A stretch of 64,000 nucleotides of DNA from Macrocybe gigantea (GCA_011319805.1 SJRY01000060.1:1-64000), one strand, 5' to 3'; shown: positions 31,200-44,137, numbered from the stretch's first letter. Translations and numbers: made by a program. The notes: generated by a model from the sequence alone, not told the origin.

Positions 31200-34100
31200 A
31201 TGCACCTGTTCGACGGCGTGCGCTACTTTTTGTCCTCGTCGCTCTCGGACCAACGATGCCTCGAGCTTTCGCACGTTCTGGACAACAATGGCGCTGTCCA
31301 AATCGCGGCTGTCGATGATGATGCCCTGACGCATGTTATTAGCAATTCGAATCGGTTTGAAGGGTGGCAGAATGTTTCTGCGCGCGAGGAAGCGGGAAAG
31401 GTTGTTGTTGTGACTGTGCGTGTCGTTCATTTCTGCCATTGTGGATCTAGTTCTCCCTATTCTCGCCCTGACTCTTTGCTGGTTCCTGACAGGACAAATG
31501 GGTGGATCGGTCAATGTTGCTGGGACGATTGCAGTCGTGAGTGTCGCTGAAGCAATCGACAATCATGCATATTGAAGACATGTTTTTAGCACAATGTACT
31601 ATTCCGCCGACCCGGCCATGATTTTCTCAGGTGTCGTGGCTTGTGCGGCAGAGGTTTGCTTCATCTAATCTCATTATCCGCCCAACATTCCTCCTTACAA
31701 ATATATGCATTAGCTGTCCGCCTCAGACCTGGAAGTCCTGTCCGCTGGTATCACCGCCCTTGGTGGTCAATGGCGTACCGGTCTCACGCGCGACGTCACG
31801 CACCTGTTCGCCATATCGCCCTCTTCCCCGAAGTACGCCACCGCGTTCCACTTTCAAGAACACACGCACATCAAAGTCCTCTTGCCACACTGGTTTGACG
31901 ACGCCGTCCGTATTGGTATGGGCAATCTCGACACGGCACCCTACGAATGGCCGGATCCTGTCCTGCTGAGGACGACCCCGACTTCGCTTACTGCTGGAGA
32001 AGGTGCTACTGCAGCTGGAGCGCAGGATGCAGAGAAGGAGACAACGAAGAAACTTGCACTGCGGAAAGTCGATGCGGAGAAGAAGACGCTGTACAGAACG
32101 GCGTCGCTCTGGGATGCCGATGCACCTCTTCAGGAACTTCCAACTGCTTCTAGTTCCTCAGCGGCTTCGAACGCTCCTAATGTTGCACAACCTAAAGATA
32201 TCTGGCAGGGTCGACGGATATTGCTGGGCTTCAGCCTTGAGTTGTCCGGAGGCAGGCGGGACGCGGTTGTTGCGGGGATTGAGAGAGCAGGAGGTGTTGT
32301 CGTTGGACTCGAGGAAGGCGAAGGAAAGGCGAGAGAGTTGGAGCTGGTCGATGAGTGTGATGTGTTCGTGACGAAATTCAGGTCAGGAAAGGCATATGTA
32401 AGGGTATGTGCCATCTTTCGAAACGTTTTCATCCCGTTCTGATGACTTATGTTACAACATAGGCTGTGAGACTATCAAAGACTATTGGTACGTTGCCATG
32501 GGTCTTTCATGTCCATTCCACAGGCATCCTTTCCCCACCCATGGACCAGCTGCTATTTTACCCTATCCCGAAACGCCCTATCGAGGGCTTCTCTGGTCAT
32601 GTAAGCCGACGTTCATGCATCGCCATGGGTCGTAGCCTAATCATTGCTTAGGAAATAACTGTCACAAACTACACAGGCCAGTCTAGGGAGTACCTCAAAA
32701 AACTCATCACTGCGATGGGTGCCACATTCACACCAAGCATGACAGGCAAAAACACTATTCTCATAGCGGCTTAGTACGTCCGCCTATCTAACCCCGCCCT
32801 TAGCCTCGATCCTGATAATAACCCCTATATGTGCAGCATATCCGGAAACAAAACGACCAAAGCCGCGTCGTGGTCGATTCCGATCGTGAACCACACCTGG
32901 CTCGAGGACTGCTTCGTCAGATGGCGCAATCTCACCCCCGCTCTTGAAAAATACATAGTCTTCCCGGCCGGCATCGATTTCGCGGCGCTGCTTGGCGAGC
33001 GCGGTGTCGGGCGCGCCGTGGAGGAGTCGATCACGGAAGATGAGCTGCTCTTGCTGGAGGCAGAGGAAGAGGAGGAGGAAGCTGAGCTCAGGAAGGAAGA
33101 GAAAGAGGTCGATGCTGCTGAGAAGCATGGGCAACAGCAGATGGATGGTGTGCTCGGGACGGAGAGTAATGCCAAAGACGCGAGGGAAGTGGAGGATCGT
33201 GTTCATGGAGAGGTCAATGGCACCGTCGAACCTATTCCCGCTGTCGTCAACGCTGTGAACATCGAAAAGGACGTCGAAACCGATTCCCGATCCCCAAACA
33301 AGGACGCAAATGCGAGGCCGCGAAAGCCACATCCCGTTCCTCGCGTTTCGGCTTCCACCTCACCTGTGAAACATGCAGATGGGGCGGTGGGAGCTGGGAA
33401 GGTGCAGAAGAGCTTGGCGGCAAGGATGCACGAAAAAGAGATGAATGCTGGTACGTCGTCTGCGGCCAAGACGCGCGTTAGGAAGGGTGGTAAAAAGGAG
33501 AACAAGTATGAGGAGGAGGAGGAGGAGGAAGGGGAAGAGGAGGAAGACAATGAAAGGGACGAAACGCTTCGCACCAGATCCAGCCGAACAACGAAGGCGG
33601 ACAAGAGGGCCAAAAAAGGTTCTCCTGTTGCGACTCCTGTTTCCATGAAGAAACAGAAAGAGAAAGGGAGAACTAAAGCGGACGAGTCTGGTTCCGAAGA
33701 CGAGGAAGTCACGATTGTCAGGAAGAAGAGTGGCAAGATCGCGATGGTGTCCCCCGCACGAGGGAAGAAACAGGCGTGGAGGTCCGAGACTAGCTCTGAG
33801 GACGAAGACGTTCCAATCTCACCTGTAGAGACGTCATCGACAAAGAAGTCCAAGATCGCAGAGAAGAGAAGGGAAGTTGAGGAAGAGGCGCCTGCGACCT
33901 CGGCGGGGCGGAAAAAGCTGGTGCGGCGTGCTGGCGAGACATCAGCGAAAGCAAGCAAGCATTTGGCACTGTCGGAGGATGAGATGGATGTTGATGAGGT
34001 CGCGAACGATCGTGTCGTGAGTCGTGGGCCGACGAAGAAGGGCAAGCAGATCGGCATGAGGTGGACGAGCATGAAGACGAAGAGGAGGCGCCTTCTAGCC

Positions 34101-36566
34101 CCGCCAAGGCAAAACTCACGGGCAAACCTCAAACTGTGAAACGGAGAAAGTCTGGCATTTCGGTTCCTATTCCAAGTGCTTCTGCCGACGAAGTGGAGGA
34201 AGAAGAGGAGCAGGAAGAGGACACTCGAGACCGAGTCTCCAGCGTCATCAAGAGACGAGAGAGCGGTGGTGGTTCGAAAAAGGGCAAAAAGAGGGTGGAC
34301 AGTGATGTCGATATGCCGAGTGAGGAGGAGGAAGTCGTTGTGAGCAAGAAGAGGATCTCGAGTCGCAGGGACACGAAGGTAGAGAGCGATGACGATGTGG
34401 AAGAAGCCGAATCTCCCAGACAGCTGCAGAAGGGCGTGAAGACCAAAGCTGCAGCGGCGAAACAGAAAAGTCCCCTGTCAAGAAGACCATTTTGGAGGAG
34501 GATGGGGAACAAGATGAAGAAAGGAGCAGTCGCAAGAAAGACATCGCCAACGTCAGAGTCAAGCCGCCTCCCAAGAGGCCACCCCCCAAGACTGCCACAC
34601 CAGAGGACGAGGAAGAATCTGATGTCGAATTCGTTGAAGCGGAAAAGCCGGTGCACAAAGCAAATGCGAAGGGCAAGGCGCGTGAAGAGAGCGAGGACGA
34701 AGAGCCAGTGAAGGAGAAAGCGACGCCCAAACAAGGCCGAAACCTCGGCCTGTGCATGCATCTTCATCCAAGGTTGCGACGCGACGCGATGAGGAAGAGA
34801 GTCCACGAACGAACGGTACTGGACGGCCTTCTCCGTCAAAATCTTCAGCCTCCGCCCTTCCTGCAAAGAAGACTCCCTCTACGGCGAAGAAAATGGTGAG
34901 CGTGATGATGCCACCCGTTTCTTCTCCCACCAAATCTGTCCTCTCGGCGTCGCCCTCCAAGAGAAGCGTCATTTCCACGCCGGGTAAACCAACGCCGTCC
35001 AAGCCGCTGGCTAGGACAGACAGCGTCCGAGTCTCTGCCGCTGAGCGGTCCAAAGGACCTCCAAGTTCTCCAGCTGTTCTGAAGCAGCACTCGGGAAAGG
35101 GAAAACAAGTTGCACGAGATGATGACGAGGAAGACGAAGAGGATGAATCTGCAGAGGATGACGAAGAGGTCGTGCGCAAGCCGCCTCCCAAAACAAAGGC
35201 AAAAGTCAAGCTACCTGACGACCATCGTCCTGCATCCTCCTCCCCGCTTCCTGCTCTGGCAAGCGAGACGCCAGAGCCGGACAACCCAACGCGTTATTCG
35301 TCGAAGCGCAACGCTGCCACGAAGGCGTCGCAGAAGCTGAGAGATGAGATCATGCCCGACGTTGTGAATTTCCAGAACGAGCTGCGCAATCAGAACAGGC
35401 GAAAGAGCGGCGGGCTGGCTGCGATTGGTGGTCCCGCTCTGGGAGAGCCGAGCGTACCCGCGTCTGCCCGGAGGAAAAGGGCGCCTGATGTTAATGGAGA
35501 TGAAGCAAAGAGCGCGGATGCGGAAAGAGAGAAAAAGCGAAGGAGAGTGTCTGTGGACAAGGAAAGTGATGCAGAAGACATGCCGGTCATTGTTTCTGCC
35601 AAAGGCAAGGCGAAGGCAACTCAGGCGGGGAACGAGGCGAAGAAATCAGCGAGCAAAGGCACGAGAGGGGCAAAAGCCTCCCGCGACGATGAAGTTGCCC
35701 CAAGGTGAGGAGCTTCTCGCGCCTTTTCGCTTCTTGAACTGAAGCCGGATTATCTCCATCCAGCGATTCATCGAAGCCGACAATACGGTTGATGACCACT
35801 CAAGTGAACCTCGGAGAAGATGTTGTCAAGGTCTTTCTTGTTCATTCCCGTCTTTCCATCCTGGCATCTCACGGCTACGACCACAGGCCCTTACAAGATT
35901 GGGTGTCAAAATGACGACGCGTCCAGCGGAATGCACACACCTGCTGGTTCCACACCTCGTGCGAACGGAAAAGTTCCTGTGTGCATTGGCTGTGGCTCCT
36001 TACATCCTGACGGAGAAGTGGGCCGTCGACTCCGCCGCCAGTAAAAAGCTGCTTGGTGAATAATTTCTAATCATAATATTCTCATCCAAACATTTAACGC
36101 TTCTCACTCCCAGATGAGAAATCCTACTTTTTGAACGACAAGGCTAATGAACAGAAATACAACTTCGCCCTTGAAGATGCTCTAGAAAGGGCAAGGGAGC
36201 TCAAGGGAAAACTTTTTGCCGGTCACACTTTCTATGTCACTCCCAAAGTGCCGATCGACATCAAGCTTCTGAAAAATGTTGTCTCTGCTTGTGGTGGACA
36301 GGTCGGTTCAATTTCCGCTTCTAAACTTACGGCCTTGTTCATTTTTTTCCTACGTCATGCAGATTAGCACACAGACTCCGACGCTGCGAATTATAGACCA
36401 CAACCCTCAAGAGCGCCATGTCATTTCTTGTCAGGCCGACATCTCGATCTGGCGCTCGATAGCCCAACAACATCCTATTTACTCGCAAGAACTGATCTTG
36501 ATGGCCGCACTTAAGCAGGAGGCCGAGTGGGATAACGCATCTTTCAGGATTGTTGATTCTTCTTGA
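31200..36566 (+). CDS. Multi-BRCT DNA-damage response protein (Rtt107/Brc1-like)
   Basis: Fourteen exons sum to 4626 nt, or 1541 residues, with every phase consistent. BRCT modules: an N-terminal one (MHLFDGVRYFLSSSL to DKWVDRSMLLGRL), a second (VTHLFAISPSSPKY to VLLPHWFDDAVRIG), a third and fourth (IWQGRRILLGFSLELSG; GQSREYLKKLITAMG to NHTWLEDCFVRW), then a long acidic/basic linker (about 400-1300), and a C-terminal pair (ECTHLLVPHLVRTEKF to EKWAVDSAASKKL; KGKLFAGHTFYVTPKV to ISIWRSIAQQHPIY). This is the order in yeast Rtt107 and fission yeast Brc1, scaffolds that bind phosphorylated histone H2A and recruit repair factors at stalled forks. Three introns in the linker (34017-34060, 34436-34470, 34708-34772) are inferred from frame changes; the other ten are ordinary. 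The 35-nt intron is very short and is the weakest call. Confidence 0.85.
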
Positions 36567-36936
36567 GTTCTCAGATATTATTGTTTGTCTTGCCTTTTAC
36601 TCACGATATCTTGTCCATGTATATATACCAGCAATCACCTATGTTCCTGTTCGGATTATCAATCTGTGAGCTTCCACGAATGCAAAAAAGTTTCCGCTTT
36701 GGGTTTAATTGACCATTTTCGCACCCTGGATGCCTTCTCGATTTGTTGACTAGCAGCAGGCGCTTATTTCGTGGCCGAAATCGAAGACTGATCGCATGCT
36801 GAGTAGTTCACAAGCATGTGATGCGCACCAACCATGTTCCTCCAGCTGTCAGACATTTCATGGAAGGAGGCTTATCAGATTCGTTCCAGACATAAAATGC
36901 ATGCTGCCTTTCGATCCAGCGGAAAAAACTCACATC
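36567..36936. other. Intergenic region
   Basis: No feature is recognised between the BRCT stop codon and the oxygenase start. An in-frame ATG at 36901 lies just upstream of the chosen start but does not resemble the family N-terminus. Confidence 0.4.
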
Positions 36937-38363
36937 ATGTCCTCCGACTCTGTCCCCATTCTTGACTGCTCCCTCCTCTCCTCACCGGAAACTCGGCCCA
37001 ATTTTATCTCGCAGCTCCGCAATGCGCTTATCAATGTAGGTTTCCTGTACCTGTCAAACACCTCTGTCTCCCAGCCCATCATATCCTCGCTCGCCGATCA
37101 CTACCTTCCTGCCCTGTTTGGGCTGCCCTTGGAGGAGAAACTCAAGCTTCGCATGGCCAATTCACCGCATTTCATGGGGTATTCACCCTTGGGCGCCGAA
37201 TTGACGGAGGGCACCGTTGATCGAAGAGAGGTATTTGACTTTGGCACGAAATGCGAATGCCCGTGGAAGGAAGGCAAGCCGGAATACCTCAAATTATGGG
37301 GCCCTTCTCAGGTCAGGCTTGTCATAACATCGATAAAAGCATTGAAGGACTCGTTATTACCATGATCATCCAGTGGCCCGATGAAGCTCTCATACCAGGT
37401 TTCCGAGAAACCCTGGAAACATACCTTGATCAAGTCCAAGCAATGATCTACGAGTTCACCTCCATCATGGCCGAAGCTTTCAACATTCCTTCTGAAGTGA
37501 TGATGGAGCTGTATGGCAAGCCGGGAGACGTGCAAGGCCGCGCGAAAGTTGTGCGCTACCCGCTCGCCGACGGCGACGGGCAGATTGGGATTGCTCCGCA
37601 TTGCGATGCCGGATTCATCACCTTTGTGAGTTTGCGCCCCCCTTGCTTGGTGTTGGCGTTGAACCACTGAGCGGCTCGCGCGAAGCTGCTGCAAGTGACG
37701 CGACATCCAGGTCTTCAAGTCCAGAATCTCACGGGAGATTGGGTAGATGTGCCTCCGATCCCAGGGACGTTTGTCCTCAACATCGGCAGAGGTTTGGATT
37801 CGCGCAAATGGCTTGGCGTGTACTGAAATGCGGCTTTCGGCCTTCCCTAAGCCCTGGAGTTCTTGACGCAGGGCCTTGCCAAAGCGACGTCACACCGTGT
37901 TCTTTCCCCTCGTGCGGATCCTGCAAACGGTATTACGGGCCCCAGATACTCCATCGCCTTCTTCCAGAGCGTTGCTCTGGATGTCAGACTAAGTGAAAGC
38001 GTCCTGGAAAGTGAGCCCAACCGCTCCTACCTCGACGACAATGGCGCTGATTGAGGATCTGCTTATCACTCAGTCCCCAATGAAATTCTGGAGTTGGGGA
38101 GAAAACGAGGAAGCTTCACTCAGACAAAATGTATGAAATTCTAGGCTGGAAATGTTCTTCTCTGAATGCTTTGCCCTTGCAGACTTTGCCGAATTTGACC
38201 GAGAACCGGCCGGCCAGCATACCCTCAGAAGGCGAATGAAGTACGCGTCATTATTGCGGTTTAATTCGTTCATGTATAAATCATGCTTAATTGCAGAGCT
38301 CACCCCCATATCGCGCAACAGCACTACCCAGAGATATACAAGGAGCTGTTCCTCAAGGCATAG
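36937..38363 (+). CDS. 2-oxoglutarate/Fe(II)-dependent oxygenase (isopenicillin-N-synthase-like)
   Basis: Seven exons (36937-37311, 37374-37625, 37686-37791, 37852-38010, 38074-38130, 38183-38240, 38297-38363) give 357 residues with all phases consistent. An N-terminal DIOX_N-type region (VPILDCSLLSSPETRPNFIS, then VGFLYLSN) precedes the double-stranded beta-helix. The iron ligands are His201 and Asp203 in IAPHCDAGFIT and His259 in KATSHRVLSP. The 2-oxoglutarate-binding Arg lies in GPRYSIAFFQ. The tail DREPAGQHTLRRRMKAHPHI matches the fungal family. Members use 2-oxoglutarate and O2 to oxidise small molecules; the substrate cannot be inferred. No secondary-metabolite core enzyme lies nearby. 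Confidence 0.87.
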
Positions 38364-39272
38364 CCTTACACTTCCGTTGGGAGTTACTACGAATCGATTT
38401 ATGCATATGATATTGCGGTATAGAAGCTGTCGTTGTCCTCGTATGAGGTAGGATAGGCTGTCTTTTTTTCCTTTTTCTGCCAGATCATTCAACTGAGCTG
38501 GCATCATGCTCTGATATGTCACTTTCGCAAACCTGTGTATTGATTTCCATTCCCTGAACGACAAAATAATAAATTCTATAAACATTCTGAGTCATAAAAA
38601 CTACAACTATGATATTGTCCCATGCCGTCTTATGCAAAAGACGGACAAAGGCAGAACCCGGCGCGGATGTAAATTATTGCACCACTCGCGGAGGCTGCCT
38701 CGAATCGGCACGGATCTCGATCACTGACAGTCGCCAATCAGGGTTTCCCTTTCCTCGACCAACCCACCTCTCACAACCGCTTCGCGTTTCCCATGGATAC
38801 ATACATCTCCACTGACATTTATTTTAATCATCTCAGCATCAACGACAGCAACGCTGCTGTTCGTGCGATGACGGCCCCAGAGTGACGACGCTGATGAATT
38901 GCCGTGCTCGTTGTCGCGTATCAGCGACGCTGTCGCCGAGGCTGTTGTGCTGTTGAGTAGTCAACGAGAGCAAACAAGTCCGAAAACAGAATAAATACGC
39001 ACCGCCAGATTGCCAAGAAGCGTCCCAAAGCACAGACGGTCCAGCGCTGGTCGCTGCTTCGCTTTGCTCTGCAAGAGAAACAAACGCCGACTCAGATCAC
39101 CTTTGATTGCACGCAAAGACGAATCACGTCCGCAATTCACGAGCTCCTTACGAATCCGATCCAATCTCCCCGAACCCATTTCTCGAGTTCGCGTTTTAAT
39201 CCCTGAGCCCGTCCTCGACTTTTCGCGACCACCCAAAAAAAAAGTTGCCGAAACACAGACGCCTCACGCATC
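38364..39272. other. Intergenic region, no gene recognised
   Basis: About 900 bp with only short, unmatched open frames. A run of eight A bases lies just before the next start codon. Confidence 0.4.
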
Positions 39273-39584
39273 ATGTCCGCCTCAGCAGAGCCCACGCCCA
39301 AACCAACATCAGACGCCGCGAATGCCCCAAGCGGGCCCACTCTTCGCGAGCGCCGGGGCTTCAAATTCCAAATATCCCTCGTCGGGCTTGACGCACCGAC
39401 AAAACAGCAGCGACTGCAGCCGTCGCTGCTGCAGGCTGTCCCACGGCCAAGGCCCCTAACGCCGCTGACGATGAGTGTCATTCAGAGCGCTGTCATTCTA
39501 CCCATAGATCTCATGACAAGCATCGGGAGCGGAAGGCGGAGGGACTTCGGGATGGGCGAAGATGGCTGGGTGCCTGTACGGTGA
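39273..39584 (+). CDS. Hypothetical small protein
   Basis: An ATG at 39273 opens 103 residues starting MSASAEPTPKPTSDAANAPS. A polar Pro/Ser/Ala-rich first third leads to a basic RERRGFKFQISLVG segment and one moderately hydrophobic stretch (MSVIQSAVILPIDLMTSIG). It runs convergently with the transporter gene, whose stop codon is 178 bp away. I recognise no family; it is retained because the frame has an ATG in A/C-rich context and codon use like its neighbours. It could equally be part of a longer untranslated region. Confidence 0.35.
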   Translation: MSASAEPTPKPTSDAANAPSGPTLRERRGFKFQISLVGLDAPTKQQRLQPSLLQAVPRPRPLTPLTMSVIQSAVILPIDLMTSIGSGRRRDFGMGEDGWVPVR

Positions 39585-39762
39585 AAAGGCCTTATACGAA
39601 CCGGACATTCAGGAAAGCACGACCGGAGCCTCTTTGCCAGCCTTTCGTAGTGCGGGAGAATGGAAAACATGGATGAACTGAGGCGCGGGAAGCGAGACAA
39701 TGAAATTATTTCATTAGAAATATCTGAATAACATACTATTATTATACATCGTTGGATATAAT

Positions 39763-42182
39763 CTAGTCGGCACCTAATTCTTGAACTAGCTCTCGGAGTC
39801 CTAGTTCTTCCTCTATCTGTTGTTGCAAATATGTCAATTGCTACACATCGCAAAGTTGTCAGCAGCGCGCATACCTCTTGTTTAAGAAGCATATCCGACT
39901 TGCCAGCTGCCGACCGGAAGACGTCGTCTATTTCCTCCAAAGAAACGTTGGCAGTCTCAGGCACCAGATAAGTCGCCCAAAAATATCCCAGGAAACATGC
40001 AGTGGAGAACGTGATAAAAGTTGCGCTGATATTTTGACGCGGTGGTGAGCGTTTCGGCAATTAAAATGTCACAGAGGACGTACGAAGGCGACAATTCCAT
40101 CATGACCGGCGTGACAAGCCCAATCAGGACTGCAAAGATGGTCGGGTCAGTCTAGCTGAAGTGGGAAGGAGAAATGAACTCACAGTTATTCAGCCAGTTG
40201 GATGCCGTAGACAAAGCCACGCCCTTACTCCGCATCGACAGAGGGAGCACTTCGCTAGGAAGAACCCATCCAACAGGGCCAAAAGACACCCCATATGCGG
40301 CTGTAAAGGCATACATGCACCTATGGACCGGTATAGGTAAAAGGCCATCAAGATCGGTTAATTTGAAGTTGTAATTACCCGACTGCTGTCCATGCTGCTG
40401 CAGCATGTCCCGTCCAGTCGCCTTCAAACTGGAATACCTAGAAATAGTCTATTAAATACGACTGATGTTGGGCGAAGACGAAGATGACTGACAAGAAGCG
40501 ATATGCAGAGATGCGAACATGCCATGGCCGCGCTGCCGCCTATAATAGTCACTTGGTGTCATCGTTCACGAGACGAGCCGTTGACAAAACAACCCACCCC
40601 TCAGCAACGGTCTCCTTCCTAACACGATGATAGAAATAAGTCGTCGTAAAAGCAGGACCTCAAAGCGACATCAGTTCCTCACCGACTCGGTCTATGAGCA
40701 AAATCGCGGGTATGACAGCGAGAAACTGTGCAATGCCGATGCCACCAGAGGCAATGAGGCTGACTGTATCGCCATGCAGTCCAAGGCTGCGTATTATTGT
40801 CGGTCCATAATACAATAACGCATTTATTCCGCTCCATTCTGGAGAAATAGGTTCGATCGAATCGAAAGGGACATGTATGCGCCACTTACGCTGGAAAAAC
40901 ATGATGAAGATGCCCACGAGCGTTCGACGTATATAGTCCTTGCTGAACAATCGGATCCACACTTTGACCTCACCCAGGAATGTATGTGGTTCGAGATCAT
41001 CTGAACCGCTGCTCTCGGAATTACCGTTCAGTGTGCGTTGAATCAGCTTTGCTTCTACACGCATTTCGAGCAGCTCAATCTGGATATCTACTTGAGCAAT
41101 AACCGCACAACTGGAGGATTGAAGAAAGTCACCTGGATCAACGGATCGTTTTCAGCTTCCTCTAGCGTCCTCAATCTAAGCCTTGCCAGACTGGCGAGTG
41201 CATCCTTGTAGCGGCCACGCATCACCAACAGACGAGGAGACGGGGGAAGGAAATAACAGCCGATTCCGAGAACGATGCCCGGGATGATCTGAATGCCCAA
41301 TGGTATACGCCATGATAGCGACGATGAAACTGAAAAATGGGATGAGCCCACGTCGGGATAAAAGCAGAAAATGCTTACTGTAACGCGTTACAAAACCGGT
41401 CCAGAAACCAAACACGACACCCAGCACGATGGAGAATTGTTCAAGCGCCATGAGCGAGCCGCGCACTTCAGGTGAACTGATCTCTGCCATGTACAGCGGA
41501 GAGAGCATGCTGCATAGTTAAGCGGACAGGATTGAGACATGGATGCAGGTGCGTAGGGTAGGGAGAGATGGCGAACCTTAGCGCTCCAACTCCGATACCT
41601 CCTACGGCTCGACCAATGAATATATGATTGAGATGTTGGGCGGAGCACTGGAAAACAGAACCAATGCAGAAAACAACTTCGAGCAAATTTCCCCATTAGT
41701 TTCCTGGTGAGGACGAGAAACATGATGAGCGTACCACAGGCAAAAAAGATTGAATGACGACGGGAGAAGCGGTCTGCCAATGTTCCAGCCGCTAATGCGC
41801 CTACCAGCGCACCTAGCTCCAGGACGGCGGCTACGCAGAAGCGTCAAAAAGACACGCATATATCAACTCGTAGTGAGCGCACTCATGAGACCCTTCTGCC
41901 AGGGCGTTACCGGCCAGCGCTCCTCAAAATCACGCATCACAAGTACATTCGCAATCTTGAATCCATTGTCAACTTCTTATCAGATATGTGCGGAAAAGCG
42001 GACATATGAACGACACGCACGACGCCTTGATCATACCCGAACGTCAGACCACCGAGAGAAGCAAAGAACGCGCGTAGAAGAGCGTAATGATTATGCCATA
42101 ATCCCGCGAGTCCCTTCGGTCCATAGGAGTACGTGTACGAATGCCCGTCCGGTTGAAGCGCAAATGTCCCGTTGAGCTTCAT
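39763..42182 (-). CDS. MFS sugar/quinate-type transporter
   Basis: A multi-exon gene encodes a 12-helix major facilitator of the sugar porter family. It starts at ATG 42182 (MKLNGTFALQPDGHSYTYSY); the extension upstream lacks an ATG. Family signatures in order: FFASLGGLTFGYDQGV, then VLVMRDFEERWP, GRAVGGIGVGAL, PLYMAEISSPEVRGSLMALE, SWRIPLGIQIIPG, PPSPRLLVMRGR (the PESPR/GRR-like loop), NALLYYGPTIIRSLG, ILLIDRVG, YGVSFGPVGWVLPSEVLP and YLVPETANVSLEEID (PETKG-like). About a dozen exons are joined by introns of 45-70 nt plus one of only 34 nt (39841-39874) before the last exon. It imports a sugar or related polyol/quinate across the plasma membrane by proton symport; the substrate is not predictable. 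Confidence 0.88.
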
Positions 42183-42494
42183 GCTCGTAGGGTGGCGGAG
42201 AAGGAGAGGTTTGTGAGGGTTCGCTGTGCTTGGGGTATCCTGATCGTGCCTCAATTCTGTGGTTGCTTCGGACGCAGAGGTCCTGGGGATTGCTATGTAG
42301 CCGTCATTGCGGCCGGTCTGTAGAGACCGTTAAATGAGGACTATGTGCGCAGTATATCAGGGAGACCCACCATGTGTTCTTGTATGCCAAACTATAATTG
42401 AAAACAAGTGGTTACTCAGGGCAAGCGGTGTTTGGTTGGCGCCTTCGGGCCTAACATGCTCAATTATGTATACTATGGCATTACATTTAATTTT
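42183..42494. other. Intergenic region
   Basis: No feature is recognised. It contains the 5' flank of the transporter gene and the 3' flank of the next minus-strand gene. Confidence 0.4.
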
Positions 42495-43286
42495 CTACAT
42501 ATATACTATTTCATCCTTGGTCTTCGTCACCTCGTCAAGAAGGGGGATCTGGTTTAAAGGAATGGCCTCCTTCCAAAACACGGCTACATTCGTGTCCTCC
42601 ATGACGCATTGTATAACGAAAGGAATGCCTTTGGTCGATATTAAAGACAGGTAGCAGAGGATGATCGACATCACGTCGACGGCGGCGACACGGTCCTCAT
42701 CATCTGGGGCCGTAACGATCAAGCGGACCTCATCAGGTGTAGCTACTTGAAAGGCAGGAAGTGTTCCAGATGCAGGGCGATATGGCAACGCGAGCATCAT
42801 GAAATCGCAAGCATGGACCAACTGTTCGCGTGACAGCACCGTCCATCTTCTCATCCGCTGGCCTCCTGCGAAACGCGAAGTCACGGGAACAGTGAGGTCG
42901 ATGGCATCGTAGCCAATTTGGCGGTCCGCGTATACGACAGAATTTCTGGCGGGATTCTGCGGCGTCGCATAGGTGACTTTGATAATGTGCGTGAAGGGCG
43001 AACCATTTGAGGTGATCAGGTCCACAGGCAGACCCATTCCTGGGTGTAGTGCGAGGTAAACATCTCGAAAAGGACTGTGGAATGAATCGAGACCGATGGA
43101 GAGTATCTGATCGGAAGGAGGGAGAGGCGGAAGGCCGTATGAGGGTCGGAAATACGAACAAGAATCGTACGAGACGTCGTCATCATGATCAGAACTTCCA
43201 GATATGCTTCTGCAGGGCATATGGATATTCAGCATGGGAGGCGCTTTGCAGCGATCTCGGAGACGTCTGCGAATGACAGCGGGCAT
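42495..43286 (-). CDS. Hypothetical conserved-looking protein
   Basis: A single frame of 263 residues from ATG 43286 (MPAVIRRRLRDRCKAPPMLN). The frame continues upstream of this ATG without another ATG and loses protein-like character, so 43286 is preferred. It begins basic, then has a Ser/Asp patch, then what looks like one globular domain: FRDVYLALHPGMGLPVDLIT, NPARNSVVYADRQIGYDAID, and a strand-rich end with VRLIVTAPDDEDRVAAVDVM and FVIQCVMEDTNVAVFWKEAI. No catalytic motif or known family is recognised. The order of predicted strands and helices suggests an alpha/beta domain, but I would not name it. Confidence 0.55.
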   Translation of the reverse strand: MPAVIRRRLRDRCKAPPMLNIHMPCRSISGSSDHDDDVSYDSCSYFRPSYGLPPLPPSDQILSIGLDSFHSPFRDVYLALHPGMGLPVDLITSNGSPFTHIIKVTYATPQNPARNSVVYADRQIGYDAIDLTVPVTSRFAGGQRMRRWTVLSREQLVHACDFMMLALPYRPASGTLPAFQVATPDEVRLIVTAPDDEDRVAAVDVMSIILCYLSLISTKGIPFVIQCVMEDTNVAVFWKEAIPLNQIPLLDEVTKTKDEIVYM

Positions 43287-44137
43287 GGAGTTGCGCGGAA
43301 ACGACTCGAAACGAAAGGTAAGAAGATAAAGGAAAAAGTGCCAGGTCTTGTCCCAGACAAGCGACCAGTGGAGGGCAGAATATCTTGCAGATATCGTTCT
43401 GTTCTTCCATAATATATACACTTGACGCCAGGGGTACCCCACAAAACGTGTACTCGTTTGAAAGCAAGGATTCGGCGACGCGCGAGCACTTTCTTTGTTG
43501 CTACATTGTACTGCCTTCGATTGCAATGTCGGCAGTTAGTCAGGTGGTCTCAACAAAGAACAGAACAGCGATGGAATGACCGTTAGGACGAAGAGCAGCG
43601 GTGCGGACATCCGACGCCAAGAAAAATGAGGACGTGCGAATTCTAGCACAGCGGCTCTCAACTCGAACGCGTTCCACAACATTGGCGCGCGATGATCATC
43701 GCATCTGCTTCCACAAGCAGAAACGACGAGCATGTTATACTATCTAGAAGCGCGATAGAGTCGCGACCACACAAGCACGTCTATCTGTCGAAGATGATCT
43801 CAAAACTCTGCGACATATCCGAACAACGGTTCAGGAATGGTGCAATCCACACATAACCATCGACTACACTTGATATGACGGTAATTGAATATGTTATAGG
43901 TGCTGCGACATAAACGGCGCAGGCTAGTCCTCACATCTCGCGGCTCTCAGGCGATGTTTGACACGCAGGACCGTGTCGAAATCCGCTGGCTTGAGTCAGG
44001 TCAATCTAAAATCATACAGGAGCAGGTCCATAGAGAATCAGTCTAAGCCAGCCACCTATCTGGGCATTTATAAAGCTCGCAATGTCGGACGCGATCGATA
44101 CTCCTGGTCGAACAAGCCTTCATTAGCAATCTTCAAC
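43287..44137. promoter_or_regulatory. Divergent intergenic region with a TATA box at 44069
   Basis: TATAAA at 44069-44074 lies about 64 bp upstream of the start at 44138. The rest of this 850-bp gap between divergent genes shows no coding feature. Confidence 0.45.

Noticed and set aside
33203..34132. Long minus-strand frame (309 codons) opposite the BRCT linker, and another at 34129-34866
   Set aside because: These are antisense shadows of a Glu/Lys-rich repetitive coding stretch; the antisense peptides are Ser/Leu/Phe-rich low complexity with no family features.
36937..42182. Secondary-metabolite cluster around the 2OG oxygenase and MFS transporter
   Set aside because: No polyketide synthase, NRPS, terpene cyclase or pathway regulator is present; the transporter is of the sugar type.
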